Of a stretch of DNA of 61,157 bases, positions 41,240 through 49,961 are shown piece after piece. The position numbers were made by a program, and so were the translations under genes. Where the stretch lies: contig JAGBSG010000045.1 in the NCBI GenBank assembly GCA_017632035.1, positions 1 through 61,157 on the forward strand, in the 5' to 3' direction. The stretch is from Oscillospiraceae bacterium (GTDB taxonomy: Bacteria > Bacillota > Clostridia > Oscillospirales > Oscillospiraceae). The first letter of the stretch is position 1, and each line of letters begins with the position of its first letter. The notes under the pieces are model-generated. The model saw only the letters and a program-made list of their open reading frames with translations, was not told the origin of the DNA and made no database searches.

Positions 41240-41261
41240 GGGCGTGCCTTCTGGCACGCCC
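41240..41261 (-). terminator. Terminator of the hom-lysC-asd operon
   Basis: GGGCGTGCC/GGCACGCCC stem with a 4-base loop; on the minus strand it is followed by TTTTTG. It lies 7 bases past the asd stop codon. Confidence 0.88.
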
Positions 41262-41268
41262 TATCAGT

Positions 41269-42270
41269 TTACTTTATCAGCAGCTCAGCGATCTGGATGG
41301 CGTTGATGGCAGCGCCTTTACGGACCTGGTCGCCGCAGCACCACAGGCAGATGCCGCAGTCATCGGTCAGGTCGGGACGGATACGGCCCACGAACACGAT
41401 ATCCTGGCCGCTGGTGTCCAGAGGCATGGGATACTGCTTGTTCTTCAGGTCATCCACCAGCTTGCAGCCGGGGGCCTTAGAAATGGCCTCACGGACCTGC
41501 TCCACAGTTACAGGCTTGTCGAAGTGGCAGCTGACGGAAATGGAGTGGCTGCGGATCACGGGCACACGGATACAGGTGCAGCTGACCTTCAGCTCGGGCA
41601 GGTGCATGATCTTGCGGCCCTCGTACTGCATCTTCATTTCCTCGCTGGTGTAGCCGGCTTCCTGCTCGCTGCCGATCTGGGTGATCAGGTTGTAGGCGAT
41701 CTGATAGGGGAAGATCTGGGGTTCGTAGGTCTCACCCTTGGCCAGGGCTTCCACCTCACCCATCAGCTCGATGGGGCCGCCTGCACCTGCGCCGGAAACA
41801 GCCTGGTAAGTAGAAGCGGTCATGGTGCGGATGGGGGCAATGCTGTTCAATGCGTTGACAGCGGTGACGGTGATGATGGTGGAGCAGTTGGGGTTGGAGA
41901 TGATGCCGTTGTGCCAAGCCACATCCTCGGGGTTGACCTCAGGCACGATCAGAGGAACCTTGGGATCCAGACGGAATGCGGAGGAGTTATCCACAAACAC
42001 GGCGCCGGCCTTGACGATGGCGGGGGCCAGCTTCTTGGCGATGTCGTTCTCGGCTGCGCCCAGCACGATATCCACGCCCTCAAAGGCATTCTCGTTGGCT
42101 TCCTGGATCACCACATCCTCGCCACGGAACTTCAGGGTCTTGCCGGCGCTGCGGCTACTGGCCAGAGGGATCAGCTTTCCAACAGGGAAGTTGCGCTCCT
42201 GCAGGCCGTTGATCATTTCCTGACCTACGGCACCGGTAGCACCCAAAACAGCAACAGTATAGGTTTTCAT
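41269..42270 (-). CDS. asd: Aspartate-semialdehyde dehydrogenase
   Basis: Reduces aspartyl phosphate to aspartate semialdehyde, the branch point to lysine, threonine and methionine. It has 333 residues. The NADP site is LGATGAVGQEMINGL; the catalytic Cys is in ISNPNCSTIITV, the SGAGAGG-like AVSGAGAGG loop follows, and the C-terminal block has VPVIRSHSISV with the substrate His. Third gene of a minus-strand hom-lysC-asd unit, 47 bases after lysC. A terminator follows closely. Confidence 0.97.
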   Translation of the reverse strand: MKTYTVAVLGATGAVGQEMINGLQERNFPVGKLIPLASSRSAGKTLKFRGEDVVIQEANENAFEGVDIVLGAAENDIAKKLAPAIVKAGAVFVDNSSAFRLDPKVPLIVPEVNPEDVAWHNGIISNPNCSTIITVTAVNALNSIAPIRTMTASTYQAVSGAGAGGPIELMGEVEALAKGETYEPQIFPYQIAYNLITQIGSEQEAGYTSEEMKMQYEGRKIMHLPELKVSCTCIRVPVIRSHSISVSCHFDKPVTVEQVREAISKAPGCKLVDDLKNKQYPMPLDTSGQDIVFVGRIRPDLTDDCGICLWCCGDQVRKGAAINAIQIAELLIK

Positions 42271-42317
42271 AGTATGACCTCCAAGTATGCGGAGCGGTGT
42301 TTGGCCGCCCCCAGAAT

Positions 42318-43634
42318 TTATTTTACAAAGCTGTTGTACAGCACGCGGATGGCTTCGGCAAAGTCCTTATTATCCACACCCAGAATGATGTTCAGCTCAT
42401 CGGGGCCCTGATTGATCATGCGGATATTGATGCCGGACTGGCCCAGGGCGGCAAAGATCTTGCCGGAAATACCGGGACGGAAGGCCATCTTTCTGCCTAC
42501 GGCAGCCACAACGGCGATCTGATCGTGGACGGCCAGAGAGTCGGGCTTTACCTCCTGCTGGATCTCAGCCAGAATGGTGTACAGGCAGGGGGCCACAGCC
42601 TCGGTGGGAACTACAACGGAAACATTGTCGATGCCGTTGGGGGTGTAGTCGATGGAAATGCCGTGGCGCTCGAATACACTGAGCATGCTCCGCAGTACGC
42701 CGACCTGATTGCTCATGCCCCGCTTGGACATGGAAACGATGGAGAAATCCTTCTTGCCGGTGATGCCGGTGATGAAGCGCTGAGGATCGGTATCGGTCTG
42801 GAAGCTTTCCCGGATCATAGTGCCGGGGGCCTCGGGATCATTGGTGTTGCGGATGTTTACGGGGATACCCTTTTCCCGGACCGGGAAGATGGTGCCTTCA
42901 TGAAGCACCTGGGCGCCGGAGTAGCTCAGCTCCCGAAGCTCGTCATAGGTGACCTCGGGAATAGCCTGAGGATTCTCCACGATACGGGGATCGGCCATCA
43001 GGATGCCGGATACATCGGTCCAGTTCTCGTAAACATCGGCATCCAGAGCGGCTGCTGCCAGAGCACCGGTGATATCACTGCCGCCCCGGGAGAAGGTGCG
43101 GATGCGGCCATCGGGCATCACGCCGTAGAAGCCGGGGATCACAACGCCGGTGCCGTGGACCAAGCCACGCAGAGCGCTGTAGGAAGCGTCCTGGTCCACA
43201 GTGCCGTCCATGTTGAACTTGATCCAGTCAGCGGCATCCACAAAGTCGAAGCCCAGGAAAGCAGCCATCAGCCTTGCGGAGAAGTATTCACCCCGGCTGA
43301 CCAGCTCATCCTGAGAAACAGACTTGGCATCCAGCCGCTTTTTCAGAGCAGCGAAATCGCTTTCCAGGTCCAGAGTAAGGCCCAGGTCGTCCCGGATCTC
43401 CAGATACCGGCTGGTGATCTGATCAAAAATGGGGCTGCAGTCTACGCCGTATTGGATGTGGGCGTGGCACAGATACAGCAGATCGGTGATTTTATGGTCG
43501 TTCTTATCCCGCTTGCCGGCGGCAGAAACAACTACGATGCGGCGGCCGGGATCGGCGGTAACAATATCGCGTACCTTGCGGTACTGACCGGCGTCTGCCA
43601 TGGAGGAGCCGCCAAATTTGGTGATTTTCAGCAC
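42318..43634 (-). CDS. lysC: Aspartate kinase
   Basis: Phosphorylates aspartate at the start of the aspartate family pathway. It has 438 residues. KFGGSSMADAGQYRKV is the N-terminal kinase motif, GVMPDGRIRTFSRGGSDITG the substrate/ATP block, and two ACT domains (about 290-438) contain FSIVSMSKRGMSNQVGVL and NIRMINQGPDELNI, so allosteric inhibition by lysine and/or threonine is expected. It lies 21 bases after hom. The arrangement with hom and divergent thrC suggests a main role in threonine supply. Confidence 0.96.
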   Translation of the reverse strand: MLKITKFGGSSMADAGQYRKVRDIVTADPGRRIVVVSAAGKRDKNDHKITDLLYLCHAHIQYGVDCSPIFDQITSRYLEIRDDLGLTLDLESDFAALKKRLDAKSVSQDELVSRGEYFSARLMAAFLGFDFVDAADWIKFNMDGTVDQDASYSALRGLVHGTGVVIPGFYGVMPDGRIRTFSRGGSDITGALAAAALDADVYENWTDVSGILMADPRIVENPQAIPEVTYDELRELSYSGAQVLHEGTIFPVREKGIPVNIRNTNDPEAPGTMIRESFQTDTDPQRFITGITGKKDFSIVSMSKRGMSNQVGVLRSMLSVFERHGISIDYTPNGIDNVSVVVPTEAVAPCLYTILAEIQQEVKPDSLAVHDQIAVVAAVGRKMAFRPGISGKIFAALGQSGINIRMINQGPDELNIILGVDNKDFAEAIRVLYNSFVK

Positions 43635-43655
43635 GGGTATATCCTCTTTTCTTTC

Positions 43656-44783
43656 TTAGTTTTTGATGGGAAGTGCGGCAATGAAGGCACCGGGGTGGTT
43701 CTTCAGCCAGGCGTGCATGTCAGCCACGGCAACGGGCTTGGTGATCACAGCCTCGCCCCAGGCATCGGCTTTGTTAGACTCCAGCCAGGCATCGGCTGCG
43801 CCGCGGACATAGTAACACAGCATGTCATCGTTCACGGCCTTGATCTTCTCGCCGTAGACACTGTAGAAGCCGTTGCCCTCCAGCAGATCCACGCAGTCCT
43901 GCACGACATTATATGCAGTGGGGTAGCGGCCTGCGCCCTGACCGTAGAAGCTCATGCGCTCGGAGGTGTCACCGATAAAGGTGATCAGATTGTAGTTAGA
44001 GGGAACAGCGGCCTCAGGCTCGCCCTGAGCCACCAAGGTGGGCTGCACATAGACACTGTAGCTGCCGTCGGTGCGTTTGCCGGTGGAGATCAGCTTGCAC
44101 ACATAGCCGTGAGCAGTGAACTGGGCCACATCCTCGGCGGAAATGCTGCGGATACCGGCAACGGGAACGCTGTCATGCTCCAGGCTGATGCCAAAGGCAA
44201 TGTTGGACGAGAGGATCACCTTGTGCCAGGTGTCGATGCCGTCCACATCGGTGGAAGGATTGGCCTCGGCATAGCCCAGGGATTGGGCCTGTGCCAGAGC
44301 GTCGGCGTAGGTAAGACCCAGGCGGGTCATGGAATCGAGAATGTAGTTGCAGGTGCCGTTCATAATGCCGCCTACCTGACGCAGGGTCTGTACCCGGCGG
44401 GCACGGCCCAGCTCGCTGAGCCAGCCGATACCGCCGCCCACAGCGGCGGTGCAGCGGAACTGAACGCCCTTGCTTTCAGCCAGAGGCAGCAGCTCGTCGT
44501 AGAAGGTGGCCACCAGTGCCTTGTTGGAGGTGACGATGTTTTTGCCGGCTTCGATAGCGCCGCGCACAAATTCATAGGCAGGATGCAGACCGCCCATAGC
44601 TTCTACCACAGTGTCGATGGTATCATCCGCCAAAATGGCGTTATAGTCCCGGGTGACCTCCGCATCGGGAAGGGTCACATCCTCCAGACATAAAACCTTT
44701 ACTACCTGCATGTCCTCACGGGCTGCAGTGATCTCATAAACGCCTCTTCCGACGACGCCAAATCCAAGCAAACCGATCCGCAT
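43656..44783 (-). CDS. hom: Homoserine dehydrogenase
   Basis: Reduces aspartate semialdehyde to homoserine. It has 375 residues, shorter than the ACT-containing form (about 430), so it lacks the C-terminal ACT domain and probably direct threonine feedback. LLGFGVVGRGVYEI is the nucleotide site; VTSNKALVATFYDELL with catalytic Lys, GGIMNGTCNYILDSM and GYAEANPSTDVDGIDTWHK are family motifs. First gene of hom-lysC-asd with a clear promoter; thrC is divergent. Confidence 0.96.
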   Translation of the reverse strand: MRIGLLGFGVVGRGVYEITAAREDMQVVKVLCLEDVTLPDAEVTRDYNAILADDTIDTVVEAMGGLHPAYEFVRGAIEAGKNIVTSNKALVATFYDELLPLAESKGVQFRCTAAVGGGIGWLSELGRARRVQTLRQVGGIMNGTCNYILDSMTRLGLTYADALAQAQSLGYAEANPSTDVDGIDTWHKVILSSNIAFGISLEHDSVPVAGIRSISAEDVAQFTAHGYVCKLISTGKRTDGSYSVYVQPTLVAQGEPEAAVPSNYNLITFIGDTSERMSFYGQGAGRYPTAYNVVQDCVDLLEGNGFYSVYGEKIKAVNDDMLCYYVRGAADAWLESNKADAWGEAVITKPVAVADMHAWLKNHPGAFIAALPIKN

Positions 44784-44857
44784 AAGCTAATCCTCCATTG
44801 TCCTATATTAAAAACAAATGTACTCCACAGGAAAACACTTGCTTTTTTCACGGAAAC

Positions 44858-44886
44858 AGTATATCATATACATACGCAAAATGCAA
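44858..44886 (-). promoter_or_regulatory. Promoter of hom-lysC-asd
   Basis: Minus-strand TTGCAT (44886-44881), 17-bp spacer, TATACT (44863-44858), about 70 bases before the hom ATG. No T-box or other riboswitch is apparent in the leader. Confidence 0.7.
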
Positions 44887-44976
44887 TAGGGCCAAAAAAA
44901 CCAAGTATTCCTTTGAAATCGCCCATAATTTGTGCAGTTAGCAAAGGACTTGTGCCAAAACCGGAGGAATCTTACC

Positions 44977-46437
44977 ATGCAATACCATTCTACGAGAAGC
45001 AATGAAAACGCGGTGGACAGTGCCCAGGCGGTGCTGCAGGGCCTGGCCCCTGACGGCGGCCTGTATATGCCGGCAAGTCTGCCTGCCTTTGATTGGAAAG
45101 CCTGCCTGCAGGGCGATACATACGAGATGGCGAACCGGATCCTGTCTGCGTTCCTGCCGGATATTCCGGACATGGAGCAGCTGGTCCGTAAGGCCTATAC
45201 CGGAAAGTTTGCCGCAGAGGATCTGACTCCCACCGTAAGTGTGGGTCCCTTTACTGTACTGGAGCTGTTCCATGGGCCTACTTCTGCCTTTAAGGATGTG
45301 GCCCTTTCCATGCTGCCCCAGCTGCTGACCGCCGCCAAGGCTGCCAAGCAGATGGACGATGACATCCTGATCCTGACCGCTACCTCCGGCGACACCGGCA
45401 AGGCGGCGTTGGAGGGCTTCCGGGATGTAGACGGCATCCGTATTTGCGTGTTCTATCCTGACGGAGGCGTATCCAAGGTCCAGCGGGCCCAGATGGTCAC
45501 CCAGGAAGGCAATAATGTGACCGTGTGCGCGGTCAAGGGCAATTTTGACGATGCCCAGACCGGCGTTAAGAATATCTTTGCCGCCTGTCAGGCCCAAAAT
45601 CTGTTGGAGGGTAAAGGCTTCCGTCTTTCCTCTGCCAACTCCATCAACATTGGCAGACTGGCCCCCCAGGTTACCTACTATTTCAAGGCCTACAAGGACC
45701 TGATGGACCGGGGACAGATTGCCCTGGGTGACCAGGTGAACTTCTCTGTGCCTACAGGCAACTTTGGAGATATCCTGGCCGGCTACCTTGCCAAGTGCAT
45801 GGGCCTGCCGGTGGGCCGGCTGATTTGCGCTTCCAATGCTAACAATGTGCTGACGGACTTTATCCGCACCGGCACTTATGACCGGCGCAGACCTTTGCAC
45901 AAGACCCTTTCTCCCTCTATGGACATTCTGGTGTCCTCCAATCTGGAGCGGCTTTTGTACCTGCTGTCCGGTGAGGATACCGCACTGGTAGCTCAGCTGA
46001 TGAACGACCTGAATACCAAGGGCAGCTACAGTGTGCCGGATGCCCTGCTGCAGGCCATAGAAAAGGACTTCTGGGCAGGCTGCTGCGGCGATGCCGGAGC
46101 TCAGGAGACCATCGCTGCCGTGTGGAAGGAATACGGCTACGTCTGCGATCCCCACACCGCAACCGGTTGGGCTGTGGCCAAGGACTATGTGGCAGAAACC
46201 TGCGATGACCGCCCCATGGTGGTGCTCTCTACAGCCTCCCCCTACAAGTTCCCGGCAGCCGTGCTGGACGCTCTGGGCAGCACCGATGCAGGTGACGAAT
46301 TTGACCAGATGGAGCAGCTGTGCGCGCTCACCGGCGTGCAGATCCCCGCGCCCCTGGCGACCCTCCGGGGCAAGCCTGAAAAGCACACCGGTGTTATCGA
46401 AAAGGAGAACATGCTGGAATTTGTTCTGGCACTTTGA
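44977..46437 (+). CDS. thrC: Threonine synthase
   Basis: PLP enzyme that converts O-phosphohomoserine to threonine. It has 486 residues, the long type-I form. The PLP lysine is Lys106 in FHGPTSAFKDVAL; TATSGDTGKAALEGF binds the cofactor phosphate, and SANSINIGRLAPQ, PTGNFGDILAGYLAK follow. The ATG at 44977 has GGAGGAAT upstream. Divergent from hom; homoserine kinase (thrB) is not in this window and must lie elsewhere. Confidence 0.97.
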   Translation: MQYHSTRSNENAVDSAQAVLQGLAPDGGLYMPASLPAFDWKACLQGDTYEMANRILSAFLPDIPDMEQLVRKAYTGKFAAEDLTPTVSVGPFTVLELFHGPTSAFKDVALSMLPQLLTAAKAAKQMDDDILILTATSGDTGKAALEGFRDVDGIRICVFYPDGGVSKVQRAQMVTQEGNNVTVCAVKGNFDDAQTGVKNIFAACQAQNLLEGKGFRLSSANSINIGRLAPQVTYYFKAYKDLMDRGQIALGDQVNFSVPTGNFGDILAGYLAKCMGLPVGRLICASNANNVLTDFIRTGTYDRRRPLHKTLSPSMDILVSSNLERLLYLLSGEDTALVAQLMNDLNTKGSYSVPDALLQAIEKDFWAGCCGDAGAQETIAAVWKEYGYVCDPHTATGWAVAKDYVAETCDDRPMVVLSTASPYKFPAAVLDALGSTDAGDEFDQMEQLCALTGVQIPAPLATLRGKPEKHTGVIEKENMLEFVLAL

Positions 46438-46489
46438 TCCCAATAAAGACAAGCTCCAATGGTTTTCTTTGTGTTCTTAACGGAGAAAT

Positions 46490-46528
46490 GCAAAAACTGG
46501 CAGGTCGAAATGACTTGCCAGTTTTTGC
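46490..46528 (+). terminator. Terminator downstream of thrC
   Basis: GCAAAAACTGGCAGGTC and GACTTGCCAGTTTTTGC form a 17-bp stem (one G-U pair) with a 5-base loop; the T-run is inside the 3' arm. It lies 52 bases after the stop codon. Confidence 0.85.
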
Positions 46529-46549
46529 ACATTATGGGTCTGGGCATTT

Positions 46550-46614
46550 GTACGGTTCATGGCATCCGGTGGAAGCCGGATGTTCTGCTTGCCACAGGCA
46601 GAGGGGATGCGTAC
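46550..46614. other. Three-way-junction-like structured spacer
   Basis: GTACG (46550-46554) pairs with CGTAC (46610-46614), enclosing CATCCGG/CCGGATG (46563-46582) and TCTGC/GCAGA (46584-46602). The two inner hairpins plus the closing stem give a compact 65-base fold in the gap between thrC's terminator and the next gene. No known RNA family was recognised and no promoter is evident, so chance is possible. Confidence 0.35.
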
Positions 46615-46671
46615 AGCGAGTAGCCTTGTTTAATGCAAAGAAAATTTTCAATGGAGTATCCATGATACTAA

Positions 46672-46965
46672 CTACTGTTTTTTCTTAAGTAATCTAATAT
46701 TTCGATATCCCTCTCCATCCCATTCCCACCCAGGAAATGTTGGCATCATAGCATCGTACAGCTCGCATTCCAAAGCGACTACCAATTCGTCTGCAGTCGG
46801 TTTGCTGCCGGGGAACAACTCTGCCAACATAAAAGAATGGGGTAGAGATGTATCAGCAATAATATTCTTAAGAGCCTGTTCAATCTGCTGCCGCATCACT
46901 GCCGGTTCTACACCATTAGCATTGGCAATGCGTTCAATAATCTGGTCTGGCGTTAATCCTTCCAT
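46672..46965 (-). CDS. Small protein with Spo0A C-terminal-like region
   Basis: A 97-residue soluble protein. Residues 1-35, MEGLTPDQIIERIANANGVE onward, and 55-65, PTADELVVALE, resemble the HTH-containing C-terminal domain found in Spo0A and in short sporulation-factor-like proteins of Clostridia. The remainder, MPTFPGWEWDGEGYRNIRLL, is not familiar. The RBS is weak (GAGAGTG). It is divergent from an XRE regulator, with a 7-bp inverted repeat between them. DNA binding is possible; I would not assign sporulation function. Confidence 0.55.
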   Translation of the reverse strand: MEGLTPDQIIERIANANGVEPAVMRQQIEQALKNIIADTSLPHSFMLAELFPGSKPTADELVVALECELYDAMMPTFPGWEWDGEGYRNIRLLKKKQ

Positions 46966-46990
46966 GGTAAAACACTCTCAATCCATGCTG

Positions 46991-47007
46991 TCGTATTTAC
47001 AATACGA
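46991..47007. promoter_or_regulatory. Inverted repeat upstream of the XRE gene (possible operator)
   Basis: TCGTATT, TAC spacer, AATACGA: perfect 7-bp arms in the 126-base divergent spacer. A likely binding site for the neighbouring XRE protein. Confidence 0.45.
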
Positions 47008-47091
47008 TAATTATAACACTGGCGATGTGTGTATGTCAAATAAAATATCGACTAAACTAACGGTAATACAATTAGTTAGGGGAGATAGGGC

Positions 47092-47430
47092 ATGGATGTC
47101 AGGAAGGATTTGAATGTCTTGGTTGGTGCGAACATTAAACGAGAACGGGAAAAGGCTGGTTTTACCCAAGACCAATTCTCTGAATTGCTGGGCATCGGTT
47201 CTAAAAGCCTTTCTTCTATTGAAAGAGGTGTTGTAGGTGTATCCTTGGCTACACTTCTAAGGGTCTGTGATATACTCCATATTTCCGCAAATGTGTTACT
47301 CTATGAGCAGACCCGGGAAAATGATGTGGATAATATCTTGTTGCAGTTGAGGAGATTGCGTGCAGAACAGTTCGAAATTGCATCTGATGTTATGACTAAT
47401 CTTTTTAAGGCGTTTTCGCTGGAAAAGTAA
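47092..47430 (+). CDS. XRE-family helix-turn-helix regulator
   Basis: A 112-residue protein with an N-terminal HTH_3 domain: NIKREREKAGFTQDQFSELL, then GSKSLSSIERGVVGVSLATL and RVCDILHISANVLLYEQ. The C-terminal 35 residues are helical (LLQLRRLRAEQFEIASDVM), probably for dimerisation. GGGGAGATAGGG precedes the ATG. It has its own pair of hairpins downstream. It could control itself and the small divergent gene. Confidence 0.88.
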   Translation: MDVRKDLNVLVGANIKREREKAGFTQDQFSELLGIGSKSLSSIERGVVGVSLATLLRVCDILHISANVLLYEQTRENDVDNILLQLRRLRAEQFEIASDVMTNLFKAFSLEK

Positions 47431-47502
47431 AATAAGCAGCGACTTGCCTGGCAGTCGCTGCTTATTGCATAAAGAAAACCACCGTTCGGTGGTTTTCTTT
47501 AT
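47431..47502. terminator. Two tandem hairpins, terminators of the XRE and PsiE-like genes
   Basis: First stem 47431-47444 with 47453-47466 (14 bp, loop 8), second stem 47469-47483 with 47488-47502 (15 bp, loop GTTC), both perfect. They separate the convergent XRE (plus) and PsiE-like (minus) genes and supply T-rich tails in both directions. Confidence 0.85.
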
Positions 47503-47555
47503 AATACGATTTTCTACTAACGGCATCACGCCTCTGTGGGGGGTGTTATGTAAGA

Positions 47556-48020
47556 TCAATCCAGATCCACCATTTCTTCCTTCAGCTCGCTGCGGCGGAT
47601 GAGGAAACGGCGGATGGCGAAAAGTCCTGCGATGCAGGCCACGCAGGCCAGATTGCTCCAGGGGTCGTCGTGGGAAAGAATGACATGGCGGGTGATAGCC
47701 ACGGTCAGCACTTCCAAAATGCTGGCGGGGGTGGTGTCAATGAGCATGCGTACAAATTCCAGGCCGACTACGATGGTCAGCACATGGTGCAGATAGTTGC
47801 TCACATCAGAAAGATACCCGGTCTGGGTGAACATGTTATACATTTCGATGACCAGGGCTGCTACCATCACGAGAATGGTTATAAGAGCGATAAACCGCTC
47901 GATCCAATGAAGGATGCGATGGAAGATGTGCTCGATGCGATGGTCGTGCTTTTCTGTTTTTTCGATATGTGCCTGGAGCTTGGGGTCATGTGGTGGCTTC
48001 TTCGTTTGATTCACGGACAT
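47556..48020 (-). CDS. PsiE-like small membrane protein
   Basis: A 154-residue protein with an N-terminal His/Lys-rich cytoplasmic stretch (EKTEKHDHRIEHIFHRILHW) and four hydrophobic helices, including IALITILVMVAALVIEMYNMF and VGLEFVRMLI-type segments. LDTTPASILEVLTVAITRHVIL resembles the conserved PsiE region (phosphate-starvation-inducible E family; function unknown). The ATG at 48020 follows AGAGGAGG. Single gene, divergent from the disrupted YwaF-like gene. Confidence 0.75.
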   Translation of the reverse strand: MSVNQTKKPPHDPKLQAHIEKTEKHDHRIEHIFHRILHWIERFIALITILVMVAALVIEMYNMFTQTGYLSDVSNYLHHVLTIVVGLEFVRMLIDTTPASILEVLTVAITRHVILSHDDPWSNLACVACIAGLFAIRRFLIRRSELKEEMVDLD

Positions 48021-48187
48021 AGCCTCCTCTTGGGTTGTTACTACCATTATACATAAATTTTGTAAAAAGGGAAGCTGATAATTTCCGTGATTCTTAAATA
48101 TTTTTTAGGAAACGAGGAAAAACTTGACAAAATAAAAGGGTAAGGGTACAATTCTGCGGGAAAAAGAGAAATAAAGGAGAGACTATT

Positions 48188-48934
48188 ATGGAATGGGGAA
48201 CCTTCAGTACGGCCCATGTTGCTTCGCTGGCTGCGGCTGCGGCAATTCTGGTGGGTATGTAGTTTGCTTTGCGTCATGCCAGTCCTAAGGTACAGATCTG
48301 TGTTTTGGGAATCTTGTCGTTTGCGGGTGTTGCCGCAATCGTCTACAATTTGCTGATGTGGGATGCACCGTTGGAGTATCTGCCACTGCATCTATGCTCT
48401 GTCAATGCTATGCTGCTGCCCTTTGCTGTGTTTACGAGGAACAGGACGCTGTGCAATCTCCTCATGGTGTGGTGCCTGGGGGCTCTGGCAGCACTGATCC
48501 TGAATTACGAAATGGCAGCCTCTGAGCTGTTCAGCGGCCCGTTCTGGTTTTATTATTTTCCTCATGTTATGGAGTTCGGCATTCCGATCTTGCTGTTCCG
48601 GCTGGGTTTGGTGGAGAAGAGCTACCGGTGCATCGGCTCAACGCTTACGATCACCATGCTGATCTATACCGGTATCCATCTGATCAACAAGCTGATCAAC
48701 GGATGGTGTCTGGCAAATCAGTTTTCCTATAACGGTACGGATGTTGTGAAGGTCAACTACATGTTCTCCATTGAGCCTACCAATCCGCTTTCTGCCCTGT
48801 TCTACAGCGTCATTCCATGTGAATACTGGTATATGTACATGGTGGTGCCTATTGTTGCACTGTATTTGCTGGCGGTGTACTCGCCTCAGCTTCTTGCCCG
48901 CAGAAAGGCTAAAAAGGCTGCACCGGCAGCCTAA
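48188..48934 (+). pseudogene. YwaF-like integral membrane protein gene with in-frame TAG
   Basis: AAAGGAG precedes an ATG at 48188 that opens MEWGTFSTAHVASLAAAAAI, the N-terminus of a TIGR02206/YwaF-type membrane protein. After 24 codons the frame meets TAG at 48260-48262, then continues without interruption for 223 more codons with further hydrophobic helices (LGILSFAGVAAIVYNLLMW, PLHLCSVNAMLLPFAVF, FPHVMEFGIPILLF, INKLING). One nonsense change therefore splits an otherwise intact gene of about 248 codons. A TTG at 48269 could restart translation but has no RBS. Sequencing error or amber read-through remain alternatives. A terminator follows the natural stop. Confidence 0.75.
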
Positions 48935-48970
48935 TACCATAAGAGATAGGCTATGAAATGCCTATAAGAA

Positions 48971-49004
48971 AACGGAGGGTCCCGAAACGGGGCCCTCCGT
49001 TGTT
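48971..49004 (+). terminator. Terminator after the YwaF-like gene
   Basis: AACGGAGGG/CCCTCCGTT stem extended by CCC/GGG around a GAAAC loop, followed by TGTTTAT. Confidence 0.75.
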
Positions 49005-49137
49005 TATAAAAGTGTATTCGAATATCTCCGCGGGCGGGCGTAACTTCCGGCAGCAGGCTCTCTTCGGGGCTCAGGCTACTTGGATGTTGCCGGTGCTACA
49101 TGAGCCCGGATGCCCAGGGCCAAATTGCTGCGTGTCA

Positions 49138-49935
49138 TTACTTTGTGGTCAGATTTGTGTTGTTTTTGGGCTTTTTCTGCTGATCCATCCAGACCTTCAT
49201 CACCAGCTTGTGGGGCAGCAGCTTGACAAGACGGACCTGATTGCGGATCGGCAGCCCGTGAACGGAAACATCTTTTCGGGTGCAGTACAGATCCCGCAGG
49301 CCGGTAGCTACCACATCCTTTGCTTCGTACAGGTGGTTAAAATACTGGACCTCGTTGGCATCGGTCTGCATGGCGTGGTTAAAGAACTCAGTCTTGACCC
49401 AGCCGGGGTTCATGGCCATCATGCGGATGCCTTTGCCTTTTAGCTCCGCGTTCATGGCCCTGGAGTAGCTGAGCACAAAAGCCTTGGTAGCACCGTAGGT
49501 GGTGATGTAGGGGACGGGCTGGAAAGCGGAAAGGCTGTCCAGCTGCAGAATGTGGCTGCCTGTCCCCATGTAGGGAAGGGTCAGCCGGGTCATAGCCACC
49601 AGAGCCTTGCAATTCAGGTCGATCATCCGCAGATCGTCCTCCAGAGGGATGTTTTGACAGCTGCCGAATTTGCCGAAGCCTGCGGCATTGACCAAAAGCC
49701 GCACCTCCGGTGCTTCTGCTTGCAGCAGAGCGGCGTATTCTGCAAAACTGCTGTTGTCGCAAAGGTCCAGAGGGATCGGCCGTACAGGCACGGATACCTC
49801 CTGCTTCAAAGAGAGCAGGGCTTCCTCCCGGCGGGCAATGACCCAGATCTCGTCTACCGTTACATACTGGGAAAGCTGCAAAACAAACTCCCGGCCCATG
49901 CCGGAGCTGGCACCGGTAACAATGGCGATCTTCAT
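49138..49935 (-). CDS. Short-chain dehydrogenase/reductase
   Basis: NAD(P)-dependent oxidoreductase of 265 residues with the classical SDR motifs: VTGASSGMGREF for cofactor binding, LLVNAAGFGKFG, the catalytic Ser in LDSLSAF and Tyr/Lys in YGATKAF, and NPGWVKTEF. The C-terminus has a basic tail. It is the last gene of a unit with an acyl-CoA synthetase, an acyltransferase-like protein and a CCA-enzyme fusion, so a lipid-linked carbonyl may be the substrate (inference). AGGAGG precedes the ATG. Confidence 0.92.
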   Translation of the reverse strand: MKIAIVTGASSGMGREFVLQLSQYVTVDEIWVIARREEALLSLKQEVSVPVRPIPLDLCDNSSFAEYAALLQAEAPEVRLLVNAAGFGKFGSCQNIPLEDDLRMIDLNCKALVAMTRLTLPYMGTGSHILQLDSLSAFQPVPYITTYGATKAFVLSYSRAMNAELKGKGIRMMAMNPGWVKTEFFNHAMQTDANEVQYFNHLYEAKDVVATGLRDLYCTRKDVSVHGLPIRNQVRLVKLLPHKLVMKVWMDQQKKPKNNTNLTTK

Positions 49936-49961
49936 GGGGAAATACCTCCTGATAAAATCGG

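Noticed and set aside
42297..44693. A 798-codon plus-strand ORF opposite lysC and hom
   Set aside because: It is antisense to two certain genes, has no RBS or domain, and arises from GC-rich third positions; many similar shadows occur (e.g. 221-1945, 16728-19013, 21532-23544, 55421-56974).
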